Source: Ruminiclostridium sp. (GTDB lineage: Bacteria > Bacillota > Clostridia > DSM-8532). Taken from it: a stretch of DNA of 21,001 bases. The notes under the pieces are model-generated. The model worked only from the letters and a program-made list of their open reading frames with translations, had not been told where the DNA came from and ran no database searches. The DNA lies in contig DOHN01000097.1 of NCBI GenBank assembly GCA_003535195.1, forward strand, positions 6,177 through 27,177, read 5' to 3'. This document shows positions 8,436 through 15,892 of this stretch, piece after piece (the stretch's first letter is position 1; each line of letters starts with the position of its first letter). The translations under genes were made by a program, and so were the position numbers.

Positions 8436-9362
8436 TTACAGGATGCTTCGAATAAACTCCTTCGCTGTTTCACGATACCCATCGTTGTCTATGATAAAGG
8501 ATTCGGCATGCCGCGCCCCTTCTACAACAAACAGCTTCTTGTCCGAGGTGCAGGCTTCATAAAGCTCATAGACCATTTTAAAAGGTACAAAACGATCCTC
8601 TTTGCCGTGGATAAAGAGGATCGGAAGCTTTGCCTTTTTTACCTGCCTCAGCGCCGAAGCGGCTCCCAGAAAATATCCTGCCCTGAGCTTTGTAATGAGG
8701 CTTGTCATATGCATGATGGGAAAAGGCGGCAGCCCATACTGAACTTTTAGCTGATGATCCAGTACAGCCAGCGCCGATGTATAAGCACAATCTGAAATAA
8801 TGCCTTTTACATTCTCCGGAAGCTTTTCCCCGCTGAGCATCAGCACGGCGGCCCCGCCCATGGAAACGCCGAAAAGCAGTATTTTGATGTCCTCACCGAA
8901 GGTTTTAATCAGATATTTTATCCAGGTCAGATAATCAACCCTGTCGTGCCAGCCGAACCCGATATAATCGCCGTCACTTTGCCCATGACCTCTGTCATCG
9001 GGCAGCAGCACATGAAAACCCATTTCCTCATTAAAGAATTTGGCATAGGGACCCAGATCCAGGCCCTTACTGTTATAGCCATGGGCCATGACCACAAAAA
9101 CTTTATCATTCCGTCTGCTTGAAGAGATCAAGAATGCCTTCAAATTTAAGCCGTCGCAGCTCTTTACAGCCAAGTGCGATTTATCGACCTTATCCAGCCA
9201 CTCCTTTCCTTCTGCAGTAATGCCTCCCAAAAAAACTTCAGGAAGATCCTTATTGCCGCTTAAGAAAGGCTTTTTCCCCGGCCGGACCGCCAGGCGGTAA
9301 AAGTAGCAGCAAATAAGTGCCAATATGATAAAAGCAATCAGAATGCAATAAAAAATCCACAT
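8436..9362 (-). CDS. Membrane-anchored alpha/beta hydrolase (serine aminopeptidase S33-like)
   Basis: 308 residues. One N-terminal transmembrane segment (about 2-22, IFYCILIAFIILALICCYF) followed by RLAVRPGK, so the hydrolase domain is probably anchored; the positive residues after the helix suggest a cytoplasmic domain, but orientation is uncertain. Hydrolase features: oxyanion motif AHGYNSKG (93-100), DDRGHGQSDG (122-131), nucleophile elbow GVSMGG (Ser167), acid HGKEDRFVP (Asp256) and GARHAES (His285). This matches the BEM46/YqkD-like extended hydrolases; the substrate is unknown. The ribosome site GGAGAAG precedes the start, 21 bases after the NYN gene stop, so the two are probably cotranscribed. 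No clear terminator follows. Confidence 0.85.
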   Translation of the reverse strand: MWIFYCILIAFIILALICCYFYRLAVRPGKKPFLSGNKDLPEVFLGGITAEGKEWLDKVDKSHLAVKSCDGLNLKAFLISSSRRNDKVFVVMAHGYNSKGLDLGPYAKFFNEEMGFHVLLPDDRGHGQSDGDYIGFGWHDRVDYLTWIKYLIKTFGEDIKILLFGVSMGGAAVLMLSGEKLPENVKGIISDCAYTSALAVLDHQLKVQYGLPPFPIMHMTSLITKLRAGYFLGAASALRQVKKAKLPILFIHGKEDRFVPFKMVYELYEACTSDKKLFVVEGARHAESFIIDNDGYRETAKEFIRSIL

Positions 9363-9383
9363 ATTTTAAAGCTTCTCCGGTTC

Positions 9384-10193
9384 CTATTTTTTATCATAAC
9401 TGCGTTTTTTATTAGGCACTTCCGGTATGCTTTTATCCTTATTTTTGACATAGATATGCTTGATGCGGCTATTATTAGATTCCCTTTCATCTATTTCAAA
9501 GTCATTCAAAGTCTTGATAAGGGGCGTTAACTTTGCAAATCCAAAATTTCGGGAATCGAAATCGGGCCGCTTCTTCTGAATTAAATTGCCCACATCTGCA
9601 AGAAAAGCCCAGCCGTTTTCATCGGCCACATCGGATATGGATGAGGCAATCAAGTTGACCACTTCCTCACCAATTTTAATAATTCCGCTCCGATCGTTCT
9701 TTTTGCTCTTTGTGTCCTTGGGAAGCTCATCAGTTTCCAGCTCCGGTTCTCTGCTGTTGATGATCTCAATGTAAGTAAACTTGTCGCAGGCCGCGATAAA
9801 GGGACTGGGCGTCTTCCGCTCACCAATTCCGAAGACTCTCTTTCCGGCTTCCCTCAGTCTTATGACAAGTCTGGTAAAATCGCTGTCACTGGAGACAATG
9901 CAAAAGCCCTCGACTTCATTAGAATACAGAATATCCATGGCATCTATAATCATTGCCGAGTCCGAAGAGTTTTTTCCCGTTGTATAGCTGTATTGTTGAA
10001 TAGGGGTAATGGCATTTTCCAGAAGAACATTTTTCCAGCCTGAGACATTGGGCTTTGTCCAGTCGGCATAAATGCGTTTTATTGTGGGTATGCCGTATTT
10101 TGCGATCTCCTCAAGAATTCCTTTGACATTGCTGTGCGGCACATTTTCCGCATCAATCAAAACAGCAAAGCGAAGTTCAGAATGTTCTTTCAT
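9384..10193 (-). CDS. NYN (PIN-like) nuclease domain protein with C-terminal OST-HTH/LOTUS domain
   Basis: 269 residues. The N-terminal half (about 7-145) is a LabA/DUF88-type NYN domain: FAVLIDAENV (Asp14), the acidic SSDSAMIIDAMD (Asp78 onward) and SSDSDFTRLVIRLREAGKRVFGIG (Asp103, Asp105), the expected acidic metal site of PIN-like RNases. After a charged linker (about 148-170), residues 175-250 resemble OST-HTH/LOTUS, an RNA-binding module (DVGNLIQKKRPDFDSRNFGFAKLTPLIK). The domain order is known in bacteria, and an RNase or RNA-binding role is likely; the target is unknown. GGGAG precedes the ATG. The 126-base gap to the GT8 gene upstream shows no convincing promoter or terminator. Confidence 0.85.
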   Translation of the reverse strand: MKEHSELRFAVLIDAENVPHSNVKGILEEIAKYGIPTIKRIYADWTKPNVSGWKNVLLENAITPIQQYSYTTGKNSSDSAMIIDAMDILYSNEVEGFCIVSSDSDFTRLVIRLREAGKRVFGIGERKTPSPFIAACDKFTYIEIINSREPELETDELPKDTKSKKNDRSGIIKIGEEVVNLIASSISDVADENGWAFLADVGNLIQKKRPDFDSRNFGFAKLTPLIKTLNDFEIDERESNNSRIKHIYVKNKDKSIPEVPNKKRSYDKK

Positions 10194-10319
10194 ATGTTTC
10201 TCCCTCGTTAGAATTCACTTTCCAATTATTTTTTTATATTTATCTTCAATTCGTAATTTAGTGCAGAAGCAAAGCAGGATTGCGGAACGGCACAAATCGA
10301 AGATATTTATAATACCTGT

Positions 10320-11129
10320 TTAATCAGGATAAGCCAACCTCTCAAAATGCTTGTACAGGGATTGGAATCTGCCTGTATAATCCTTATTCCAGGGCTTTTT
10401 CTTGCCGCAGAAATGAATGAATACCGTATTCCGGATAACGTGATCCATGTCCCAGAGGCCATTGGAGGTCAGCTTGTAGTAGCGGTAAAACCTTGCATCA
10501 TAATTGTATAATTTTTCGTCCAGACCCAGGATTTTTTTTGCGTAGAGAGCATTCAAGATATCCTGATCGGGCATAATCAGCTTTACCTTGTTTTTTTCCA
10601 CAAACTCATAAATGGCCTGTTCCTCCACTTGTTCCCTCTGGAGCCGGAGATTCATCAATAGTACCCCCGAATTGTAATAGGCATCCATATCATAGGAATT
10701 TAATCTCAGCTTGTTAAACTCTTTGACGGAAATAACATCATGATATGCCGCCGCATAAAGATACCCTTCCAAATCTGTTTCATACAGGTTTCCCACTTTG
10801 TTGATGACTAAAATATCGGGGTCAAGATATAGGATTCGGTCCATATCACGGGGCAGGAATTTAAAGGCCAGCAACCGGTAATACATTTCTTTGGTATAAT
10901 GAAGCAACACCGGAGCATCGGTAAAGCAGCTGTTGTCCAGTGTAATCACTTCAAGCCGGCTTCCATGCATTTCTATATATTCCCGCACATCCTCCAGCTC
11001 TTGAGGCGTCAGGCTTGACTGCATCAGATAAATACAGAACCTCTCCTCTGTATTACTCAAAAACAATGATTTCAGCATTACCTTCAAAGGCCTAATATAA
11101 CTAGAGTTCAATGTAACCAGCACATTCAT
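10320..11129 (-). CDS. Glycosyltransferase family 8 protein
   Basis: 269 residues, GT-A fold retaining glycosyltransferase of the LgtC/general stress protein A type, using a nucleotide-sugar and Mn2+. Visible: N-terminal MNVLVTLNSSYIRPLKVMLKS-type nucleotide-binding start, metal motif YLDPDILV (Asp103, Asp105), YYNSGVLLMNL (about 151-161), PDQDILNAL, and IHFCGKKKPW near the C terminus. No signal peptide or membrane segment, so it acts in the cytosol, probably on cell-surface glycans. The chosen ATG has GGAGT ten bases upstream; a longer reading to 11174 is rejected because it runs across that site and the -10. It is divergent from marR-ftsH. Acceptor unknown. Confidence 0.9.
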   Translation of the reverse strand: MNVLVTLNSSYIRPLKVMLKSLFLSNTEERFCIYLMQSSLTPQELEDVREYIEMHGSRLEVITLDNSCFTDAPVLLHYTKEMYYRLLAFKFLPRDMDRILYLDPDILVINKVGNLYETDLEGYLYAAAYHDVISVKEFNKLRLNSYDMDAYYNSGVLLMNLRLQREQVEEQAIYEFVEKNKVKLIMPDQDILNALYAKKILGLDEKLYNYDARFYRYYKLTSNGLWDMDHVIRNTVFIHFCGKKKPWNKDYTGRFQSLYKHFERLAYPD

Positions 11130-11174
11130 AAAAGCGGGCACTCCTAATTCTATTAATAACCAATTTCTTCTCAA

Positions 11175-11203
11175 AGTATATCATAAACAACCTTTTTACA
11201 GAA
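11175..11203 (-). promoter_or_regulatory. Promoter of the GT8 gene
   Basis: Minus-strand extended -10 TGATATACT (TATACT at 11175-11180, TG at 11182-11183) with a weak -35 TTCTGT (11198-11203) at 17 bases. Confidence 0.5.
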
Positions 11204-11225
11204 GATAGCCTGGTTCCAATACTTC

Positions 11226-11254
11226 TTGACAAAAGATACTATATCAAATAATAT
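11226..11254 (+). promoter_or_regulatory. Sigma-A promoter of the marR-ftsH operon
   Basis: TTGACA (11226-11231), 17-base spacer, TAATAT (11249-11254), giving an AT-rich leader of about 90 bases. Inverted repeat arms ATCAAATAATAT (11243-11254, covering the -10) and ATATTTTATTTGAT (11284-11297) flank the start region and are a candidate binding site for the MarR product. Confidence 0.8.
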
Positions 11255-11353
11255 GTTTGTTGTAAAGATATTTAATTGGTTGTATATTTTATTTGATAAA
11301 TTCTTTATGGTAATGTTTATTGAATGCCGGGTATATTAAAAACGGAGGGTATT

Positions 11354-11806
11354 ATGAGAAAAAGTATTGATTTCGGACGGAAATTTATTGATTTTATCCG
11401 AGAGATCACCTTGGACTTGGAGGCAGTTTTTCTTCCCAGCCTGGAAATCTATGGTTTAACAATGATTCAATCCCGTATCCTTTTTGAAATCTATTTGAAT
11501 CAAAAGATCACGGTCGGCAGCTTATGCCATACCATCGGATCAAGCAGCGGAAACGCATCCATTGCCTGCAAAAAGCTTGAAAAGCAGGGATATATTAACC
11601 GTATTCGTGATACAGCCGATGAACGGGTTGTAAATCTCCAATTGACCGGGGCCGGTCGAAAAACGGTCAAGTCTATTGAACAGGAGTTTCAGGAAAAATA
11701 CGATCCGGTTTTATCCAATATCACCGAAGACGATTTTCATATCATTATGCTCGGCATGGAAAAAATAAAGGACATTTTCATCCAGTTAAAAAATACACAA
11801 AATTAG
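11354..11806 (+). CDS. MarR-family transcriptional regulator
   Basis: 150 residues, winged helix-turn-helix with helical dimerisation ends. The DNA-binding part covers about 35-100: LTMIQSRILFEIYLN, ITVGSLCHTIGSSSGNASIACKKLEKQGYI (helix-turn-helix) and the wing RDTADERVVNLQLTGAG. The ATG at 11354 follows ACGGAGGG; an upstream in-frame ATG at 11324 has no ribosome site. It is the first gene of an operon, 15 bases before ftsH, so it probably controls its own promoter and ftsH. The single cysteine in the recognition region (Cys58) and another at 72 could in principle sense thiols, but nothing shows this. Inducer unknown. Confidence 0.85.
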   Translation: MRKSIDFGRKFIDFIREITLDLEAVFLPSLEIYGLTMIQSRILFEIYLNQKITVGSLCHTIGSSSGNASIACKKLEKQGYINRIRDTADERVVNLQLTGAGRKTVKSIEQEFQEKYDPVLSNITEDDFHIIMLGMEKIKDIFIQLKNTQN

Positions 11807-11821
11807 CAGGAGGTGTTATCT

Positions 11822-13660
11822 TTGAAAGAACAAAAAAACCCGAAAAAGCCCTGGATATTCTACTATATAATAGTAGTGCTCATTACCTCGCTACTCAACG
11901 CCCTGGTTTTCCCGAGCATTATGGAGAAACAGTTTACGCAGGTGGATTATGGAACCTTTTTAGACAAGGTGGACAGTGGAAACGTAGCGGCTGTTGAAAT
12001 ACAGGACAACAGAATTAACTTTTGCACAAAAGAATCAGGGGAAGATGAACATTATTTTTATACCGGAGTTGTAAACGATCCTGATCTGGTAAATCGTCTA
12101 AGAGAAGCAAAAGGCTCTTCCGAAAACGGTAAGATTTCCTTTTCCAAGGTTATCCCAAAAGAAAACTCTCCCCTTTTAAATTTTATACTGACCTGGGTCA
12201 TCCCCGTTGCCATATTTATACTAATTGGCCAGTTTATGATGAAGCAGCTTGGGAAAAGGATGGGCGGCAATGCAATGACCTTTGGCAAGAGTAATGCCAA
12301 AATATACGTTCAGGCCCAGACGGGTAAGACTTTCGCGGACGTAGCCGGCCAGGATGAAGCAAAAGAGGCGCTGAATGAGATTGTAGACTTTCTGCACGAC
12401 CCGGGCAAATATGCCGAGATTGGCGCCTCCCTTCCAAAGGGCGCTTTGCTTGTTGGGCCTCCCGGTACCGGCAAAACCCTGCTTGCAAGGGCAATTGCAG
12501 GGGAAGCTAAAGTTCCCTTTTTTTCGATCTCAGGTTCTGAATTTGTGGAAATGTTTGTAGGCATGGGTGCTGCAAAGGTTCGTGATCTTTTTAAACAGGC
12601 AAATGAAAAGGCTCCCTGCATTGTATTCATTGATGAGATTGATACCATCGGCAAAAAGCGTGACAGCGGCAATTTTGCAGGGGGCAACGATGAGCGCGAG
12701 CAGACTTTAAACCAGCTGCTCAGTGAAATGGACGGCTTTGACGGCAGGAAGGGCGTTGTGATATTGGCCGCTACCAATCGCCCGGAATCTCTTGATAAAG
12801 CTCTTCTTCGTCCCGGGAGATTTGACCGGAGAATTCCTGTGGAGCTGCCCGATTTAAAAGGACGCGAGGCAATTCTCAAGGTTCATGCCGCAAAGGTTAA
12901 AATGGAAGAAAATATTGACTTTAACGCTATTGCACGAGCAACCTCGGGTGCCTCGGGCGCCGAGCTTGCCAATATTATCAATGAGGCGGCATTAAGAGCT
13001 GTTCGTAATGGCAAAAAGCTGGTATCCCAAAATGACCTTGAAGAAAGTGTGGAAGTTGTTGTAGCCGGTTACCAGCGGAAAAATGCTGTGATCTCAGAAA
13101 AGGAAAAGAAAATCATCGCTTACCATGAAATCGGGCATGCCCTTGTTGCAGCGAAGCAGACCGATTCAGCTCCTGTCCATAAAATAACCATTATCCCCCG
13201 CACCTCCGGCGCACTTGGTTATACCATGCAGGTTGAATCCGAGGAAAGAAATCTGATGAGCAAGGAAGAGGCTTTCAATAAGATTGCCACATTAGCCGGA
13301 GGACGCGCTACTGAGGAAATTATTTTTAACAGTATTACCACCGGAGCCTCCAATGATATTGAACAGGCCACAAGAATTGCCCGGGCAATGGTGACCCGCT
13401 ACGGCATGAGCAGGGATTTCGGTATGACAGCCCTGGAAACCATAAACAATCAGTATCTTGGCGGCGATGCCTCTCTTGCCTGTTCACCGGATACCTCCGC
13501 TAAAATTGATGAAGAGGTCATTTCTATTATCGGAGAAGCCTACGAAAAGGCAAAAAATATCCTGAGTGAAAATTTAGAAAAGCTGCATGAGCTGGCAGCT
13601 TATATTTTGGAGAAAGAGACCATTACAGGCGAAGAGTTTATGGAGATCCTAAATCGTTAA
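11822..13660 (+). CDS. ftsH: ATP-dependent zinc metalloprotease FtsH (MarR-linked paralogue)
   Basis: Membrane AAA+ protease that extracts and degrades membrane and cytosolic proteins. 612 residues from a TTG start at 11822, chosen because AGGAGG (11808-11813) lies 8 bases ahead; a GTG at 11813 overlaps that box. Layout: membrane segments at about 11-31 and 119-139 with an extracytoplasmic loop between, Walker A GPPGTGKT (212-219), pore loop FVGMGAAKVRDLF, Walker B IVFIDEID (267-274), second region of homology AATNRPE...RPGRFDRR, zinc site HEIGH (His435, Glu436, His439) and third ligand Asp512 in TGASNDIEQATRIAR. The C-terminal tail is short, ending soon after the protease domain. Being in an operon with a MarR regulator, not next to tilS-hpt, suggests an inducible second FtsH rather than the housekeeping copy. 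Confidence 0.93.
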   Translation: MKEQKNPKKPWIFYYIIVVLITSLLNALVFPSIMEKQFTQVDYGTFLDKVDSGNVAAVEIQDNRINFCTKESGEDEHYFYTGVVNDPDLVNRLREAKGSSENGKISFSKVIPKENSPLLNFILTWVIPVAIFILIGQFMMKQLGKRMGGNAMTFGKSNAKIYVQAQTGKTFADVAGQDEAKEALNEIVDFLHDPGKYAEIGASLPKGALLVGPPGTGKTLLARAIAGEAKVPFFSISGSEFVEMFVGMGAAKVRDLFKQANEKAPCIVFIDEIDTIGKKRDSGNFAGGNDEREQTLNQLLSEMDGFDGRKGVVILAATNRPESLDKALLRPGRFDRRIPVELPDLKGREAILKVHAAKVKMEENIDFNAIARATSGASGAELANIINEAALRAVRNGKKLVSQNDLEESVEVVVAGYQRKNAVISEKEKKIIAYHEIGHALVAAKQTDSAPVHKITIIPRTSGALGYTMQVESEERNLMSKEEAFNKIATLAGGRATEEIIFNSITTGASNDIEQATRIARAMVTRYGMSRDFGMTALETINNQYLGGDASLACSPDTSAKIDEEVISIIGEAYEKAKNILSENLEKLHELAAYILEKETITGEEFMEILNR

Positions 13661-13676
13661 CGAGAAAATGGTACAT

Positions 13677-13709
13677 AAAGGGTGCAGCCGGAATTAGCTG
13701 CACCCTTTT
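13677..13709 (+). terminator. Terminator of marR-ftsH (probably bidirectional)
   Basis: 12-bp stem AAAGGGTGCAGC/GCTGCACCCTTT, 8-base loop, closing in TTTTG. On the minus strand it can also end the alarmone synthetase transcript. A second small hairpin TTGTTTC/GAAACAA follows at about 13708-13724. Confidence 0.85.
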
Positions 13710-13755
13710 GTTTCCTGGAAACAATAAGCCCGGGCACCCGTCGCTTTCTGCCGGG

Positions 13756-14451
13756 TTAACGGGCGGGGTTCGACGAAAGCCCTCTCATCCTGTTGTAGAG
13801 CTTCTGCATACGCAGATCGGTAGAGGCTATAACATCTGCGCAGGATTTCAATTCGGCTGAAATTTCATGATGGCTTGCATTTCTTATTTTATAAGCCAGT
13901 TCATGTTCCAGTGATGCCCAAAAATCCATGGCGATGGTCCGTATCTGAATTTCTGCCTTTACCCTTTCCTTTTTCTTGGATAAAAAAACCGGTACCGTGA
14001 CAATAAGATGCAGGCTGCGATATCCGTTAGGCTTCGGGTTTTCTATATAATCGGTTGTTTTCAGAAGCTGTATATCATCCTGTGATGTAAGCAGATCGGC
14101 TATCATATAGATATCATTGATATAAGAGCAAATAACCCGAACCCCGGCGATATCATTGAGGTTTTTCCGGGCCGACTCCACACTGATCTCATAACCCTTT
14201 CTGGACAGCTTTTCAACAATACTATCCGGAGTCTTTACCCTGGTTTTTATCTGGTGAATGGGGTTTCTGTCCATAGTATACTTAAATTCATCATTTAGAT
14301 TTTCCAATTTTGTTTCAATCTCCCTGGTGGCTGATAAGTAAATATTTTGAACTGCCAGCAGAGAGCGGATGATTTTAACGGCGTCCTCAGAGAATATCTG
14401 TTCTTTCACTACATCAAAAACATAATCCGCCTGTGAGTAATTCAGGTTCAT
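13756..14451 (-). CDS. Small alarmone synthetase (RelQ/RelP-type GTP pyrophosphokinase)
   Basis: Makes (p)ppGpp by moving pyrophosphate from ATP to GDP or GTP. 231 residues containing only the synthetase domain (about 40-215), with no HD hydrolase, TGS or ACT domain, so it is a small alarmone synthetase rather than Rel. Visible: RVKTPDSIVEKL (71-82), NLNDIAGVRV with the metal Asp100, PNGYRSLHL (141-149) for substrate binding, AEIQIRTIAMDFWASLEHELAYK with catalytic Glu167. The motif string resembles B. subtilis YjbM (RelQ) most. The ribosome site AGGAG lies seven bases before the ATG. Upstream on the same strand is a small PASTA membrane protein. Regulation of this class is usually transcriptional. 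Confidence 0.9.
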   Translation of the reverse strand: MNLNYSQADYVFDVVKEQIFSEDAVKIIRSLLAVQNIYLSATREIETKLENLNDEFKYTMDRNPIHQIKTRVKTPDSIVEKLSRKGYEISVESARKNLNDIAGVRVICSYINDIYMIADLLTSQDDIQLLKTTDYIENPKPNGYRSLHLIVTVPVFLSKKKERVKAEIQIRTIAMDFWASLEHELAYKIRNASHHEISAELKSCADVIASTDLRMQKLYNRMRGLSSNPAR

Positions 14452-14474
14452 AATAATTCTCCTATTTTGAGGTA

Positions 14475-14503
14475 ATTATATTTTTCCCATCCACATTTAT
14501 CAT
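14475..14503 (-). promoter_or_regulatory. Candidate promoter of the alarmone synthetase gene
   Basis: TATAAT (14475-14480) with ATGATA (14498-14503, four of six to consensus) at 17 bases, on the minus strand. It lies in the 66-base gap after the PASTA gene, so the synthetase may be transcribed alone as well as by read-through. Confidence 0.45.
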
Positions 14504-14517
14504 ATACCCCAATAAAA

Positions 14518-14781
14518 TTATATGCAAATACAATAATCTTCTAATACATCAGTAGATCCTTCAATGATAGTAAATCCTAAGCCTACACTATTTAACTCAG
14601 CTTTTGCCTCCGAAATATCTAACCCTATAACCATAGGAACAACTATATTTCCTTTTATTGAAATGTTTTTATGAATTAATAATGCTCCAGCCAGTAAGAT
14701 GAGTATTATCAATAAAAGGATACAATATCCTTTTAGTTTAATCTTGATTTCATGAGATGAAAGGAACCATTGGCTCAGCAT
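14518..14781 (-). CDS. Small membrane protein with one PASTA domain
   Basis: 87 residues: a short cytoplasmic N terminus (about 1-18, ending in KIKLKG), one transmembrane helix (about 19-37) and an outside portion whose NIVVPMVIGLDISEAKAELNSVGLGFTIIEGS (45-76) fits a single PASTA domain (VPxVxGxxxxxAxxxLxxxGL). It ends nine residues later in DYCICI. PASTA domains usually occur in tandem at the end of PrkC-type kinases or penicillin-binding proteins and sense muropeptides or beta-lactams; here no kinase or transpeptidase is attached. The ribosome site GAGGAGGT is strong. G+C is about 31 percent by hand count, well below its neighbours. It may be a stand-alone cell-wall sensor or regulator, or a remnant of a larger PASTA protein. 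Function not known. Confidence 0.75.
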   Translation of the reverse strand: MLSQWFLSSHEIKIKLKGYCILLLIILILLAGALLIHKNISIKGNIVVPMVIGLDISEAKAELNSVGLGFTIIEGSTDVLEDYCICI

Positions 14782-14968
14782 CACATACCTCCTCGTATGA
14801 CTTTTTTATTAGCCATCTAAAGTAGTTCCTAATTAATAATGTTAAACCAAATTTCCTCTCAGGTCAAAATTAAGGGCACGGCAGCCTGAATATCTGAATA
14901 CCATTGTTATCACACATAAGAAGGCCAAGCTAAAACCGACATTTCTATAAATGGACGATGAATATAAA

Positions 14969-15565
14969 TTACCCGATAAATCCGAGATGCTCCAAAAGTA
15001 TTTTAGCTCCCATTCCTATTAAAATAATGCCGCCGGCCAGCTGAGCTTTTGCTTCAAATCTGGCGCCGAAAACATTGCCTATCTTCACACCCAAAAAGGA
15101 AAAAATAAAGGTGATAATTCCTATTACCGATACTGCGGGCACAATATTCACCTGAAGAAATGCAAAAGTAACCCCCACCGCCAGGGCATCAATACTTGTA
15201 GCCAACGCTAATATCGTCATATTCTTCAAGCTGAAGGAATCGTCCGTTCCGCATTCTTCCCCGCACATCCGGCATGAATCCGGATTCTTCTTCGCATGGA
15301 CCGCCTCCCTGATCATATTGGTTCCAATGATTACCAGCAGCGCAAAAGCAATCCAATGATCCACAGAGGTTATATACGAGCTGAACTGAGTCCCCAGCAA
15401 AAAACCCATAAGAGGCATCAGCGCCTGAAAGCCGCCAAAAAATACACCGGTCATAACAGCATATTTATAGCTCATTTTACTCATGGATAAGCCCTTGCAT
15501 ATAGCAACTGCAAAAGCATCCATTGAAAGTCCGACTGCAATAATAAGTAATTCGACGATCCCCAT
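14969..15565 (-). CDS. mntP: Manganese efflux pump MntP
   Basis: Exports Mn2+ to avoid toxicity. 198 residues, six hydrophobic segments in two repeats of three, each starting with the family's acidic motif: [16 protein letters not shown] (Asp16) and [16 protein letters not shown] (Asp126). Glycine-rich [14 protein letters not shown] (42-55) and the closing [18 protein letters not shown] are typical. The loop between the halves has SCRMCGEEC (Cys98, Cys101, Cys105), an unusual possible metal-binding spot. GGGGAG precedes the ATG. Control by a Mn2+ riboswitch directly upstream supports the assignment. The 184-base gap downstream to the PASTA gene has only a weak 5-bp hairpin and no clear terminator. 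Confidence 0.93.
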   Translation of the reverse strand: MGIVELLIIAVGLSMDAFAVAICKGLSMSKMSYKYAVMTGVFFGGFQALMPLMGFLLGTQFSSYITSVDHWIAFALLVIIGTNMIREAVHAKKNPDSCRMCGEECGTDDSFSLKNMTILALATSIDALAVGVTFAFLQVNIVPAVSVIGIITFIFSFLGVKIGNVFGARFEAKAQLAGGIILIGMGAKILLEHLGFIG

Positions 15566-15582
15566 AAACTCTCCCCAATAAT

Positions 15583-15630
15583 CGATAAAATTAAAGACTC
15601 ACAGGTAGCGTTTAAACTACCCATGAGTCT
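15583..15630 (-). terminator. Riboswitch-controlled terminator in the mntP leader
   Basis: 14-bp stem AGACUCAUGGGUAG (15617-15630)/CUACCUGUGAGUCU (15595-15608) with two G-U pairs and an 8-base loop, followed by UUUAAUUUUAUC. Its 5' arm contains CAUGG (15621-15625), which is also the 3' strand of aptamer helix P1, so the terminator and the ligand-bound aptamer exclude each other. Confidence 0.8.
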
Positions 15631-15714
15631 CGCCTATCAAGGTAAACCAGACCGTAAGCGGTCATTATGTTGACTTACCACACGGCAAATGCCGTGTAAA
15701 CTACTCCCCCATGG
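15621..15714 (-). promoter_or_regulatory. yybP-ykoY manganese riboswitch
   Basis: The minus-strand RNA has the conserved segments GGGGGAGUAG, AAGUCAACAUAAUGACCGC and AUAGGCGAGACUC, with hairpins ACACGGC/GCCGUGU, GACCG/CGGUC and closing P1 CCAUG (15710-15714)/CAUGG (15621-15625). This is the family that senses Mn2+ and controls mntP. Bound Mn2+ should hold P1 together, block the terminator and turn mntP on. The motif match is seen; the direction of switching is known for the family and fits the overlap here. Confidence 0.93.
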
Positions 15715-15723
15715 AATAATGCC

Positions 15724-15752
15724 ATTATATCTTAATTTTTATTCTAAAACAA
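15724..15752 (-). promoter_or_regulatory. Promoter of the Mn2+ riboswitch-mntP transcript
   Basis: TATAAT (15724-15729) with TTGTTT (15747-15752) at 17 bases on the minus strand. Transcription would start near 15717, only a few bases before helix P1 of the aptamer. Confidence 0.65.
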
Positions 15753-15764
15753 GGCTGAAACATC

Positions 15765-15856
15765 ATTTAGGGTGCCTGTAGAGTGAATTAAAGTGTGCCC
15801 TCGAGAAAATTCCGCTTGCACACTTTAATATCACTCACGGCACTCCGGCGCTAAAT
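15765..15856. repeat. 92-bp imperfect palindrome of unknown function
   Basis: Nested inverted repeats share one centre: ATTTAG/CTAAAT (15765-15770, 15851-15856), GTGCC/GGCAC (15772-15776, 15839-15843) and the main arms 15781-15798 and 15818-15836 (GAGTGA-ATTAAAGTGTGC against GCACACTTTAAT-a-TCACTC, 18 pairs with one bulged A) around a 19-base loop. It lies between the DUF362 stop and the mntP promoter. No T run follows on either strand, so it is not a standard intrinsic terminator. It has no open reading frame. It could be a small MITE/REP-like element, a structured RNA or a cruciform site. Confidence 0.7.
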
Positions 15857-15892
15857 TACGAATGGAAGAACATAAACTATCCCCCCGGCAAG

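Noticed and set aside
10249..15863. 13-base match ATTCGTAATTTAG at 10249-10261 and, inverted, at 15851-15863
   Set aside because: Several 13-base matches are expected by chance in 21 kb, and the flanks do not align, so it is not evidence for copies of the 92-bp palindrome.
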